This document shows positions 1-7,607 of a DNA stretch of 64,000 nucleotides, piece after piece. The position numbers and the translations under genes are program-made. Every line of letters begins with the position of its first letter. Position 1 is the first letter of the stretch. This stretch comes from Archangium lipolyticum (lineage in GTDB: Bacteria; Myxococcota; Myxococcia; Myxococcales; Myxococcaceae). The stretch spans positions 1 to 64,000 of the forward strand of contig NZ_JANKBZ010000034.1 of assembly GCF_024623785.1 (NCBI RefSeq). The letters are read 5' to 3'. Under the pieces are notes generated by a model. That model saw only the letters and a program-made list of their open reading frames with translations. It had not been told where the DNA came from and did no database searches.

Positions 1-249
1 CCCTGGAATCGACTCACGCCGACTCGCTCCGGAGTGCCGCTTAGAATTGACTGCGGTTTCCGCAATCTGTCTTCTTGGGCTTGCTATTTGGTTTTCAAAG
101 ACCGAGTCGCTTGTTGCTGGGGCGACTTTCTGCTACGTTGTGTTTCTCAGCTGCACCCCATTCAACCTCGGGGGCCGCATTCTTTATTTCGGAGCGGCTT
201 TTCTGTCAAGCGGCCGTTGCCGCTTCGCTTCACCGCTTCGCCTCGTTGG

Positions 250-620
250 GAAGTAACATCGCGCCGGAGCGCTTTGTTTCTTCCTTTTTTCGAGGAGGGG
301 CGCGGAACCTACTTCGCTTCCGCTTCCCGTGTCAACTCGCTTCGTCGACTCTCTTCTTCCCGCCAACCCGGCTTTGTCGCCAATGCGACTTTCGCCGTTT
401 CGGAGGGCGGCGGCTTCTACCACCACCGCGTTGGGAGTCAACTCGCTTCGTCGACTTCGTATTTCGTCTGTCACTGCTTCGTCCGGGGGACTCCGTCGCC
501 AGTGCGACTTCGCCTGTCCGTCCGAGGGGCGCGGCTTCTACCTCACCGCTCCGTGGAGTCAACCGCTCATTTCAGCCGGTCGGTTCCGCTCGACATGGGC
601 TTTTTCAGCCGCACCGCCGA
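250..620. repeat. Degenerate tandem repeat, unit about 106-121 bp
   Basis: The 20-mer GTCAACTCGCTTCGTCGACT occurs at 331-350 and again at 437-456, and a weaker copy begins at 558. Between the copies, a segment like GTCGCCANTGCGACTT and then GAGGGGCGCGGCTTCTACC recurs in the same order (around 375-420 and 495-545). A more diverged unit precedes 331. The 20-mer is itself nearly self-complementary, so each unit could form a small hairpin. The repeat is seen directly; its function is unknown. Confidence 0.6.
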
Positions 621-771
621 GATGCCCTGTATCTAGGACCGCGTTCAGAACTTGTCAACTTCATCGACCCGCTCTGTCCCGTTCAGGCTCGCTACCCCGC
701 TCATCCTTCAGCGTGGAGACGCCAGCCTTCGGTCATATTGATGCTCAAAAGAACAGCCCCACGTCGCTGAA

Positions 772-789
772 GTGTCACCGGTGTGACAC
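772..789. promoter_or_regulatory. Perfect inverted repeat, 7-4-7
   Basis: GTGTCAC, a CGGT spacer, then GTGACAC form a perfect dyad in the gene-free stretch downstream of gmk. It could be a protein-binding site or a small hairpin. No adjacent gene start makes an operator role obvious, so the call is structural only. Confidence 0.3.
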
Positions 790-976
790 CGCGCCGTCAG
801 GTGAGGCGGCTTATCCACCAACTGATCAGGCGGCGCAAGCTCTTTCACCTGCACCGCTCTGTGCGCCCCACCCGGACTCACCGTCTCCGCGGCACATCCC
901 GCAGTCAGCTCATCCAGCTCCGGTTCGAGGTGGTGTGGGGGAAACCACACCCGGCGCTCAAGACATTCCCTCGGGG

Positions 977-1624
977 TCAGCGCCCCGAGTCCGAGGTCCC
1001 AGGCATCTCCAACCGGAGTTTCGCGAGATCCACCCGCCCCCGCCTGCAGCGCTCGGCGATGACCACCGAGTGCAGGTCCTTATAGGCGCGCTCGAAGTCG
1101 TCGTTCACGATGATGTAGTCGTAGGTCGCGATCCCCCGCTCGATCTCCGAGCGAGCCGCCAGCATCCGGCGGCGGATGGTCTCCTCGGAATCCGTCCCAC
1201 GATCGCGCAGGCGCCGCTCGAGCTCATCCATCGAGGGCGGCAGGACGAAGGCAAGCACCGCGTCGGGGTGCTTGCGCTTGATCGCATGCCCGCCCTGCAC
1301 GTCGATGTCGAAGATGGCCACGCCCCGCCGTGCCCGGGCCTCCTCCACCACCGCCTGGGAGCTCCCGTAGAAATGGCCGTGGACCTCGGCCCATTCGACG
1401 AACTCGCCCCGCTCGATCCGCTCCTGGAAGGAAGCGACATCCACGAAGTGGTAGTCCACCCCGTCTTGCTCCCGGCCTCGCGGCTTCCGGGTCGTGACGC
1501 TGATGGAGAAGATGGCGTCCGGCAGCTCGCCGAGCAGACGGCGCGCCAGGGTCGTCTTTCCCGTCCCCGACGCAGCGGAGAGGACGAGCAGGATGCCAGG
1601 CTGGAATGGAGTGGGCTCGCTCAT
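977..1624 (-). CDS. gmk: Guanylate kinase
   Basis: This 215-residue protein phosphorylates GMP to GDP with ATP in the cytoplasm. The N-terminus carries the P-loop GTGKTT at residues 20-25, followed by the SVTTRKPRGRE segment that binds GMP and the GVDYHFV motif typical of the family. Its length is normal for bacterial Gmk. The ATG (1622-1624) overlaps the TGA of yicC in an ATGA arrangement, so the two are probably translationally coupled. yicC-gmk is a widespread gene pair. Confidence 0.96.
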   Translation of the reverse strand: MSEPTPFQPGILLVLSAASGTGKTTLARRLLGELPDAIFSISVTTRKPRGREQDGVDYHFVDVASFQERIERGEFVEWAEVHGHFYGSSQAVVEEARARRGVAIFDIDVQGGHAIKRKHPDAVLAFVLPPSMDELERRLRDRGTDSEETIRRRMLAARSEIERGIATYDYIIVNDDFERAYKDLHSVVIAERCRRGRVDLAKLRLEMPGTSDSGR

Positions 1625-2499
1625 TCGACGTTCTGAACCTGTTCGCGGATGCGCTCGACTTCTGCCTTCATCGACACCACTCGCGTGGAGATCTCCGCGT
1701 GCTGGCTCTTCGAGCCCGTGGTGTTCACCTCGCGGTGCATCTCCTGGACGAGGAAATCCATGCGACGGCCCGACGGCTCGCTCCCCGCTATCAGCTGACG
1801 GAACTGCTCGAGGTGACTCGCCAGCCGGGTCATCTCCTCGGCAATGTCCGTCCGCTCGGCGAACACAGCCACCTCCTGCGCCAGTCGCTGCTCGTCCACG
1901 GAGATGCCACGCGCCAGCTCGGCCACCCGCTCGGCCAGCCTCTGCCGGTACTCCTCCACCGACCGGGGCGACAGCTCCGCCACCTCCCGGCTCCAGCGCT
2001 CGATGAGCCCCAGCCTGGTTTCCAGGTCGGCCTGGATGGCCCTTCCCTCCACCTGGCGCATCTGCTCCAGCGCGCCCAACGCCTGTGCCAGCGCCTCCTG
2101 TACCGCCTTCGAGGCCGACTCCACGTCCATGCCCCGCTCCTCCAGCCGCACCACGCCCGGCTGGTTCGCGACATGGGCCCAGCCCACTTCGATCTGATCC
2201 CCGAGCGCCCCAGCGACCTCCCGGAAGGCCCGCGCGTACTCCCTCGCCAGCGCCACGTCCACCACCGGCACCGTCCCGGCCGCCGTCGCCGTCTGACGCT
2301 TGATGAAGACCTCCACCGAGCCGCGGGCGAGCCGGTCCTTCACCTGCTTCACCACCACCGACTCCAGCGCCGCCAGCTCCCTCGGAAGCCGTGCCTTCAC
2401 CTCGCAGAACTTGTGGTTCAGCGAGCGCAGCTCGACCGAGAACTCCTCGTCTCCTACCCGGGCGCGTCCCGCGCCGAATCCCGTCATGCTCTTCAGCAT
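1621..2499 (-). CDS. yicC: YicC-family endoribonuclease
   Basis: The 292-residue product begins MLKSMTGFG, the family hallmark, so I place the start at 2499 and not at upstream in-frame codons that would add about 136 unrelated residues. The N-terminal YicC domain is followed by the C-terminal DUF1732 region, which ends in the conserved GSKSQHAEIS segment. YicC proteins are RNases linked to stationary phase and small-RNA turnover. The gene lies directly upstream of gmk with overlapping stop and start. No clear Shine-Dalgarno precedes the ATG. The divergent glycosyltransferase begins about 60 bp away. Confidence 0.93.
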   Translation of the reverse strand: MLKSMTGFGAGRARVGDEEFSVELRSLNHKFCEVKARLPRELAALESVVVKQVKDRLARGSVEVFIKRQTATAAGTVPVVDVALAREYARAFREVAGALGDQIEVGWAHVANQPGVVRLEERGMDVESASKAVQEALAQALGALEQMRQVEGRAIQADLETRLGLIERWSREVAELSPRSVEEYRQRLAERVAELARGISVDEQRLAQEVAVFAERTDIAEEMTRLASHLEQFRQLIAGSEPSGRRMDFLVQEMHREVNTTGSKSQHAEISTRVVSMKAEVERIREQVQNVE

Positions 2500-2560
2500 T
2501 GGCGGCTTGCTAGGCGCTTCCGGCCAACAGGTCAAGCCACCTGCGCGAATCCTCTCTGCT

Positions 2561-3676
2561 ATGGTCCGCCCCCCGATGGTCTGGCACAAGCGGCTCGAGT
2601 CCTGGGCGAAGCTGGCACTCGCTCTCGTGGCCTCCGTCCTCCTCTGGCGCCCTGGTCGCCGGCGGAAGGCCGGAGCGCCCCTCCCCTCCCCCAAGCGCGT
2701 CCTCCTCGTCCGTATCGACAACCGGGTCGGCGAGGCGCTCCTCACCACCCCCCTCCTCAGCACCCTCAAGGCCTCCCCCCAACCCCCGGCGGTCCACGTC
2801 CTCGTCCACTCCAAGGTCGCCCGCGTCCTCTCCGGCCACCCCCACGCCGACCGCATCATCCCCTTCGACCGGCGGCTCATCTGGCTCGGCGCGCTCGCCC
2901 CCGGCATCCGCGCCCTGCGCCGCGAGCGCTATGACGTCGTCGTCGACTGCGCCAACTGGTCCACTCCCTCCGTCACCTCCGCCCTCATCTCCCGCCTCGT
3001 GGGGCCTCGTGCCATCGTCATCGGGCCCCGCCAGTGGCCCATTCATTACCTCCACTCGATCTCCGTCCCCGCCCGCTCCGATACCCCTCGCGAGGTGATA
3101 CAGCGCGTCCATCTGCTCGATCCCCTCCTCCAGGGCCCTCCCCATGAGCTGATGTCCTTCCGCGAGCCCCAGGTCAGCGATTCGTTCCGCGCCTGGCTCG
3201 AGGCGGGCTCCGGCTCTCCCCGCGCCGTCGTCAACCCCGGCGGGCGACTCGGCTGGCGCCGCATTCCTCCCGAGGCCTTCGCCTCCGCCGCTCGCGCATT
3301 GATCGCCTCCGGCCGTACACCTGTCGTCACCTGGGGCCCCGGTGAGGAGGAGCTCGCTCGCGCGGTCGTCGCAGCCGCCCCCGGCGCCGTGCTCGCTCCC
3401 CCCACCAGCATCGACGAGCTCGCCGCCCTCATGCGCTCCGCCGGTCTCACCGTCTGCAACAACACCGGCCCCATGCACCTGTCCGTCTCCCTCGGGACTC
3501 CTACCCTCGGACTCTTCCTCCGCATGGACATGGCTCGCTGGGGACACCCCCATCCTCCCCACCGCATGGTCGACCTGACTCCCGTGGTCGACTCGGGTGG
3601 CGATCTCGAGGCCCGTGTCTTCGAAGAGGTGCGGGCCTTCGCCCAGGGGTTGGCCGCGCAGGTCTCCGCCCAGTGA
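2561..3676 (+). CDS. Family 9 glycosyltransferase (heptosyltransferase-like)
   Basis: A protein of about 371 residues with the fold of ADP-heptose:LPS heptosyltransferases. The core opens with KRVLLVRIDNRVGEALLTTP, the usual RxDxxGD-type N-terminal motif with N-R-V-G in place of the common D-x-G, and the C-terminal half has CNNTGPMHLSVSLG, which forms the donor-sugar site. A hydrophobic segment near residues 13-25 followed by RRR suggests membrane association. Two ATGs compete (2561 and 2576), neither with a good ribosome site. It neighbours heptose-precursor genes rfaE1/rfaE2, so an inner-core heptosyltransferase is the likely role. The acceptor cannot be told from sequence. Confidence 0.85.
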   Translation: MVRPPMVWHKRLESWAKLALALVASVLLWRPGRRRKAGAPLPSPKRVLLVRIDNRVGEALLTTPLLSTLKASPQPPAVHVLVHSKVARVLSGHPHADRIIPFDRRLIWLGALAPGIRALRRERYDVVVDCANWSTPSVTSALISRLVGPRAIVIGPRQWPIHYLHSISVPARSDTPREVIQRVHLLDPLLQGPPHELMSFREPQVSDSFRAWLEAGSGSPRAVVNPGGRLGWRRIPPEAFASAARALIASGRTPVVTWGPGEEELARAVVAAAPGAVLAPPTSIDELAALMRSAGLTVCNNTGPMHLSVSLGTPTLGLFLRMDMARWGHPHPPHRMVDLTPVVDSGGDLEARVFEEVRAFAQGLAAQVSAQ

Positions 3677-3678
3677 GG

Positions 3679-3912
3679 TCAGTAGCGGCGCGCCGAGGCG
3701 TTCAACAGCTCTGGTACTGAGTCCCTGATCGGGTACGCCAGACGGCAGTGCTCGCAGTGCAGCTCGTCCTCGGACCCAGGGGTTGAAGCGCGAAGACCCT
3801 CACCCCAACCCTCTCCCAGAGGGAGAGGGGGCTTTCCTCGGGATTGGAACACCAGTGCGCCCTTGCAGCTGGGACAGGCCAATGTCGCGAGGAGTTCGTC
3901 GGGGAGCCTCAT
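3679..3912 (-). CDS. Trm112/YcaR-family zinc protein carrying a REP insertion
   Basis: A 77-residue protein with two CxxC pairs, CPSC near residues 13-16 and CEHC near 54-57, then AYPIRDSVPELL, which is the Trm112/UPF0434 signature. Family members are normally about 60 residues. The extra roughly 20 residues sit between the two zinc knuckles and read as GKPPLPLGEGWGEG, the translation of the palindromic repeat at 3797-3830. In enterobacteria the homologue ycaR follows lpxK, and here too it lies in the lpxK neighbourhood. Trm112-like proteins act as partners or stabilisers of methyltransferases. Whether the interrupted protein still folds is unknown. Confidence 0.85.
   Translation of the reverse strand: MRLPDELLATLACPSCKGALVFQSRGKPPLPLGEGWGEGLRASTPGSEDELHCEHCRLAYPIRDSVPELLNASARRY
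3797..3830. repeat. REP-like palindrome, copy 1
   Basis: The stem CCCTCTCCC (3809-3817) pairs perfectly with GGGAGAGGG (3821-3829) across an AGA loop, preceded by CCCTCACCCC. The same element occurs at 7574-7607 and 11600-11632 in the same orientation. This copy lies wholly inside the Trm112-like gene, in frame. Confidence 0.85.
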
Positions 3913-3922
3913 GCTCGCGCTC

Positions 3923-4414
3923 CTACTTCGTTCCTCGCTCCGACTGCAGCCTCTTCGCGAGCTCCGTCGTGCTGTGGTTCTTTGGATCTCCCGCCACCGC
4001 TACACGTCCCCCGTAGGCTCTTACCTCGTCCGCCTCGGGAATCGTGTCCGGCGTGTAGTCCGTCCCCTTCACGTGCACGTCCGGCTTCAGCTCCCGGATG
4101 ATGTTCCTCACGTTCGGCTCATCGAACACCACCACCCGGTCCGTACACGCCAACGCCGCCACCATCTCCGCCCGCTCTCCCTCGGGGATGTGTGGTCGGC
4201 CCGGCCCCTTGTACGCCCTCGTCGAGGCGTCCGAGTTCACCGCCACCACCAGGTAGTCCGCCAGCTCCTTCGCCCCCTCCAGATAGCGCACGTGCCCCAC
4301 GTGGATCAGATCGAACACCCCGTTGGCCAATGCCACCGTCTTCCCCTCCGCCCTCCAGCGCTCGCGCTGCTCCACTACCTCCGACAGCTTCCCCACCTTG
4401 TGGCTCGTATTCAC
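3923..4414 (-). CDS. rfaE2: Heptose 1-phosphate adenylyltransferase
   Basis: The 163-residue enzyme transfers AMP to D-glycero-beta-D-manno-heptose 1-phosphate to give the ADP-heptose precursor of the LPS inner core. The nucleotidyltransferase motif NGVFDLIHVGHVRYL covers residues 31-45 with the HxGH signature. A PEGERAEMVAAL segment and a C-terminal KNHSTTELAKR follow, as in the adenylyltransferase half of E. coli HldE. The GTG start (4412-4414) overlaps the TGA of rfaE1 as GTGA, so translation is probably coupled. The kinase and transferase are separate genes here, a normal alternative to the fused enzyme. Confidence 0.93.
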   Translation of the reverse strand: MNTSHKVGKLSEVVEQRERWRAEGKTVALANGVFDLIHVGHVRYLEGAKELADYLVVAVNSDASTRAYKGPGRPHIPEGERAEMVAALACTDRVVVFDEPNVRNIIRELKPDVHVKGTDYTPDTIPEADEVRAYGGRVAVAGDPKNHSTTELAKRLQSERGTK

Positions 4415-5424
4415 CGCGCACTCCTCAGCTCGCCCAGCAGCTCGTCCCTCGCCACCGTCGCCGTGCCCAGCTTCTGCACCGCCAGTGAGCCCGCCACGTT
4501 CGCCAGCCGCGCCGCCGCTCCGAAGCTCCCCCCCGCCGCCAGCCCCAACGACAAGGCCGCGATCACCGTGTCCCCTGCCCCCGTCACGTCCACCGCTTCC
4601 TTCGCTCCGTGCACCGGGATCATGTCCACCCCTCCCTTCGCATCGAAGAGCGCCATCCCGTGCCGGCCCCGCGTCACCAACAGCGCCTCGCACTTCAACC
4701 GGCGCACCACCTCGTGCCCCGCCTCCACCAGCTCCTCCTCCGTCCTCAACGCCCGGCCCACCAGCGCCTGCAACTCCGGCTCGTTCGGCTTGCACACCGT
4801 CACCCCGGAGAACGCCATCAGGCTGTACCGGCTGTCCACGCACACCGGCAGCCCCTCCGCCGCCAGCTTCCGCAGCGCCTCGCGCATCTCGTCCCCCACC
4901 ACCCCCGCCCCATAGTCCGACACCACCACCGCGTCCGCGTCCTTCGCCGCCTCCTCCACCCGCTTCACCAGCGCTCGCCTCAGCCTCGGCGGCAACGGCC
5001 CCCTCTGCCCCCGGTCCAGCCTCAACATCTGCTGCCGCGTCGTGCTCAACCCGCCCGCCAGGATGCGCGTCTTCGTCTCCGTCTCCACGCCCCTCGCACT
5101 CACCGCGCTCAGCTCGATTCCCGCTTCGTCGAACAGCTTCCGCAGCGCCCGCCCCATCTCGTCCGCCCCCAACACCCCCACCGCCGTCACCTGACCCGAT
5201 AGCGAACGCACGTTCGCCGCCACGTTCGCCCCGCCCCCCAGCTTCACCTCCGAGGACTCGTGACGAACGATCAGCACCGGCGCCTCTCGGCTCACCCGGT
5301 CCGTCTGGCCGTAGATGTAATGGTCGGCAACCAGATCCCCCACCAGCAGCACCCTCCGGCGCGCGAAGGCCAATGGAAGCTGGGCCAGGGTGGGAGTCGC
5401 TCGGGCGGGCAGGACGGCAGCCAT
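4411..5424 (-). CDS. rfaE1: Heptose 7-phosphate kinase
   Basis: A PfkB-family sugar kinase of about 337 residues that makes heptose 1,7-bisphosphate. It contains the substrate-binding GGGANVAANV motif near the N-terminus and the catalytic DVTGAGDTV motif toward the C-terminus, where the Asp of GAGD acts as base. I chose ATG 5424. A GTG at 5442 in the same frame is the alternative and adds six residues. The gene follows lpxK by 30-50 bp and overlaps rfaE2 by four bases, consistent with one LPS operon read leftward from waaA. Confidence 0.93.
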   Translation of the reverse strand: MAAVLPARATPTLAQLPLAFARRRVLLVGDLVADHYIYGQTDRVSREAPVLIVRHESSEVKLGGGANVAANVRSLSGQVTAVGVLGADEMGRALRKLFDEAGIELSAVSARGVETETKTRILAGGLSTTRQQMLRLDRGQRGPLPPRLRRALVKRVEEAAKDADAVVVSDYGAGVVGDEMREALRKLAAEGLPVCVDSRYSLMAFSGVTVCKPNEPELQALVGRALRTEEELVEAGHEVVRRLKCEALLVTRGRHGMALFDAKGGVDMIPVHGAKEAVDVTGAGDTVIAALSLGLAAGGSFGAAARLANVAGSLAVQKLGTATVARDELLGELRSAR

Positions 5425-5473
5425 GGCGGCGCGTTGTCCCACAGCAGCACCCCGCCGACAAGCCGACCTTTTC

Positions 5474-6523
5474 CTACCCGAGCCCGAGCGCCCGCCGGAG
5501 GTGCGACTCTCCCTCCAGCACCTCCACCCCCAAGCGCACCGTCCACGCCTCGAAGCCCCCAGGCAGCCTCACCCGATCCTTCTCCGTCGTCACCACCCTC
5601 GCCCCCAGGCTCGCCGCCCGCGTGCCCACCTCGTGCAGCTCCCGCTCCGTGAATCGGTGGTGGTCCGGGAAGAAGGCCGTCCCCCTCACCTCGGTCCCCA
5701 ACTCGCCCAGCGTCCTCAGGAAGCCCTCCGGCCGAGCAAGCCCCGCCAGCGCCATCACCGGTCGTCCCGATAGCGCCTCCGGCGGATGCGGCGTCCCCGA
5801 AGGATCCACCCACGCCGTGGGCCGATAGCGCGTCCTCACTCGCGGCGCTGGCAGTGGCGGCAGCTCCGGCCCCGGCGTCGACGCGGCTCGCACCCAGAAG
5901 AGCGTGGCCCGGCCCAACCCCGAGAGCGGCTCCCTCAGCGGGCCTCTCGGCAACATCCTCCCATTGCCAAACCCCACCGCCTCGTCCACCACCACCACGT
6001 CCTCGTCCCTCGCCAGCTTCCGGTGCTGGAATCCATCGTCGAGCAGCACCACCTCCAGCCCGAACTCGTCCCTCGCCCGGCGCGCCAGCTTCCGCCGATC
6101 CGCTCCCACCAACAGCCTCGCCTCCGGGCAACGGCGCGCCAGCAACAGGGGCTCATCCCCCGCCTCCTCCACCGACGGCAGCGGCCCCTTCCCCGTGAAG
6201 GTGAGCGGCTCCTTCGACTCCCTCCCGTACCCTCGCGTCAGGATTCCCACCCGCCTCCCCTCCCTCACCAGCAGCTCCGCCAGGTACAGCACCGCCGGCG
6301 TCTTCCCCGTCCCTCCCACGTTCAGGTTGCCCACCGACACGACCCGCACCCCCTCCACCCGCTCTCCTCTCCACACGCCCGCGTCGTAGAGCGCTCCCCT
6401 CAGCCTCACTCCCGCCCCGTATCCCCAGGCCAGCACCTCCAGTGGCGCCAGCAACGCCCGTCTCCCCCAGGGCTCCGCTCTCCCCGGGTAGAAGACCCGC
6501 TCGATGGCCGTCGGCTCGCTCAC
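5474..6523 (-). CDS. lpxK: Tetraacyldisaccharide 4'-kinase
   Basis: LpxK phosphorylates the 4'-position of the lipid A disaccharide at the inner membrane. The 349-residue protein shows a hydrophobic N-terminal stretch (RALLAPLEVLAWGYGAGV), the P-loop GNLNVGGTGKTP around residues 66-76, LTRGYGR, and LLDDGFQHRKL, all LpxK signatures. The GTG start (6521-6523) overlaps the TGA of the upstream glycosyltransferase as GTGA. Length is slightly above the usual 310-330 residues. Confidence 0.95.
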   Translation of the reverse strand: MSEPTAIERVFYPGRAEPWGRRALLAPLEVLAWGYGAGVRLRGALYDAGVWRGERVEGVRVVSVGNLNVGGTGKTPAVLYLAELLVREGRRVGILTRGYGRESKEPLTFTGKGPLPSVEEAGDEPLLLARRCPEARLLVGADRRKLARRARDEFGLEVVLLDDGFQHRKLARDEDVVVVDEAVGFGNGRMLPRGPLREPLSGLGRATLFWVRAASTPGPELPPLPAPRVRTRYRPTAWVDPSGTPHPPEALSGRPVMALAGLARPEGFLRTLGELGTEVRGTAFFPDHHRFTERELHEVGTRAASLGARVVTTEKDRVRLPGGFEAWTVRLGVEVLEGESHLRRALGLG

Positions 6524-7542
6524 CGCTCCGCCCTCGCCTGCTCGTACAGCGCGAGCATGTCCTCCGCGATCCTCGCGTTGCTCGGGTGCGCCACCAGCGC
6601 CCTCTCCCCCGACTCCGACGCCGCCAACACCGCCTCCGGCGTCGGCTCCTCCACCAGCGCGTCCGCCAGCGACGGCAGGTTTCCCTCCGCCACCGCCACC
6701 ACTCGCACCCCGCAGGCCCTCGCCTGCACCGCCGCTCTCGCGCTCCAGTCGTTCCCCAGGCCCAGCACCCAGACCTCGTCCAGTGCTCGCAGCCAGCGCG
6801 CGAACGCCTCGCCTCGCTGGTAGCCCGCGAACGTCACCGCCTCCTCCAACCCCATCGCTCGCACCTGCTGCCGCACCGGCTCCAGCAACTCTCCATCCCC
6901 CACCAGCACCAGCCTCGCCCCCGCGTGCGCCTGCCGCAGCTTCGCGAAGGCCTCCACTCCCACTCCGTGCCGCCGTGACGCCTGGAAGGTCGACACCATC
7001 CCCACCAGCGGCGCCCCCGTCAGCCCCAGCTCCCTCCGCAATGCCTCGCGATCCTCCGCCGGCCTGAACATCCCATCCACCAGCGGAGGGAGGACCCTCA
7101 CCCGATGGCCCAGCAGCCGTGTCACCAGTGACGACGCCGGCACCGTGTACGCGTCCGCGTACGGCAGCGACGCCCTCAGCGACCTCGGCGCGTGCACCGA
7201 ACGGATCAGCACCGCTCTTCTCGGTCTCGCCCACCTCGCCACCAGGTGGTCGTGCGTGAAGTGCGTGTGCACCACGTCCACGTCACGGGCCCTCAGCCCT
7301 CGCATGTCCTTCCAGATCCCCCACGGCGGGGACTTCACCGAGAGCTCCAGACCGCCCTCATCCAACAGGCCCAGCGTCTCGAGGCGCGGTACCGCCGGCT
7401 CCTCCGCCGCTACCTCCGTCCTCCGGCGATCCACCGCCACCGTTACCTCGTGCCCCTCCTCGCGCTGCGCCAACGCCAGCAACGCCACGTTCTCCGCGGG
7501 ACCACTCCAGAAGGGACTCGCGAGCAGGTGGAGGATTCTCAT
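6520..7542 (-). CDS. Family 4 glycosyltransferase
   Basis: A 340-residue GT-B protein. The N-terminus MRILHLLASPFWSGPAENVALLALAQ is the acceptor-side Rossmann opening. The C-terminal half has LVLVGDGELLEPVR and a later region where ARACGVRVVA stands at the usual nucleotide-sugar position. The standard E-x7-E motif is not obvious, so donor binding may be atypical. It lies between waaA (34 bp upstream) and lpxK (four-base overlap), so a role in core sugar addition is likely. Donor and acceptor are unknown. Confidence 0.85.
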   Translation of the reverse strand: MRILHLLASPFWSGPAENVALLALAQREEGHEVTVAVDRRRTEVAAEEPAVPRLETLGLLDEGGLELSVKSPPWGIWKDMRGLRARDVDVVHTHFTHDHLVARWARPRRAVLIRSVHAPRSLRASLPYADAYTVPASSLVTRLLGHRVRVLPPLVDGMFRPAEDREALRRELGLTGAPLVGMVSTFQASRRHGVGVEAFAKLRQAHAGARLVLVGDGELLEPVRQQVRAMGLEEAVTFAGYQRGEAFARWLRALDEVWVLGLGNDWSARAAVQARACGVRVVAVAEGNLPSLADALVEEPTPEAVLAASESGERALVAHPSNARIAEDMLALYEQARAER

Positions 7543-7573
7543 GGCTCTCAGGTCTCCATCACGGTCACGCCTA

Positions 7574-7607
7574 CCCTCACCCCGTCCCTCTCCCGGAGGG
7601 AGAGGGG
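7574..7607. repeat. REP-like palindrome, copy 2
   Basis: CCCTCTCCC (7586-7594) and GGGAGAGGG (7598-7606) form a perfect 9-bp stem with a GGA loop, preceded by CCCTCACCCC. It covers the 3' end of waaA including its TGA (7577-7579). It may also act as a transcript end stabiliser, but no T-run follows. Confidence 0.85.

Larger units (their letters stand above)
1..976. other. Gene-free left edge
   Basis: I see no credible gene here. Open frames exist on both strands, but they overlap one another, are rich in Arg, Ser and Pro, and match no family I know. The stretch has more pyrimidine runs than the rest of the window. It contains a degenerate tandem repeat (about 250-620), a short palindrome (772-789), and a 7-bp stem at 970-989 that overlaps the gmk stop codon. 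What lies left of base 1 is unknown, so this could be the spacer of a stable-RNA operon or simply an eroded intergenic region. Confidence 0.6.

Noticed and set aside
783-1085. A 100-residue basic frame that could be a gene or recombinase fragment
   Set aside because: It overlaps gmk on the opposite strand, lacks a ribosome site, and matches nothing I recognise.
3923-5424. A frameshift splitting a single hldE gene
   Set aside because: The GTGA overlap keeps both domains complete with their own starts. Separate kinase and adenylyltransferase genes are common.
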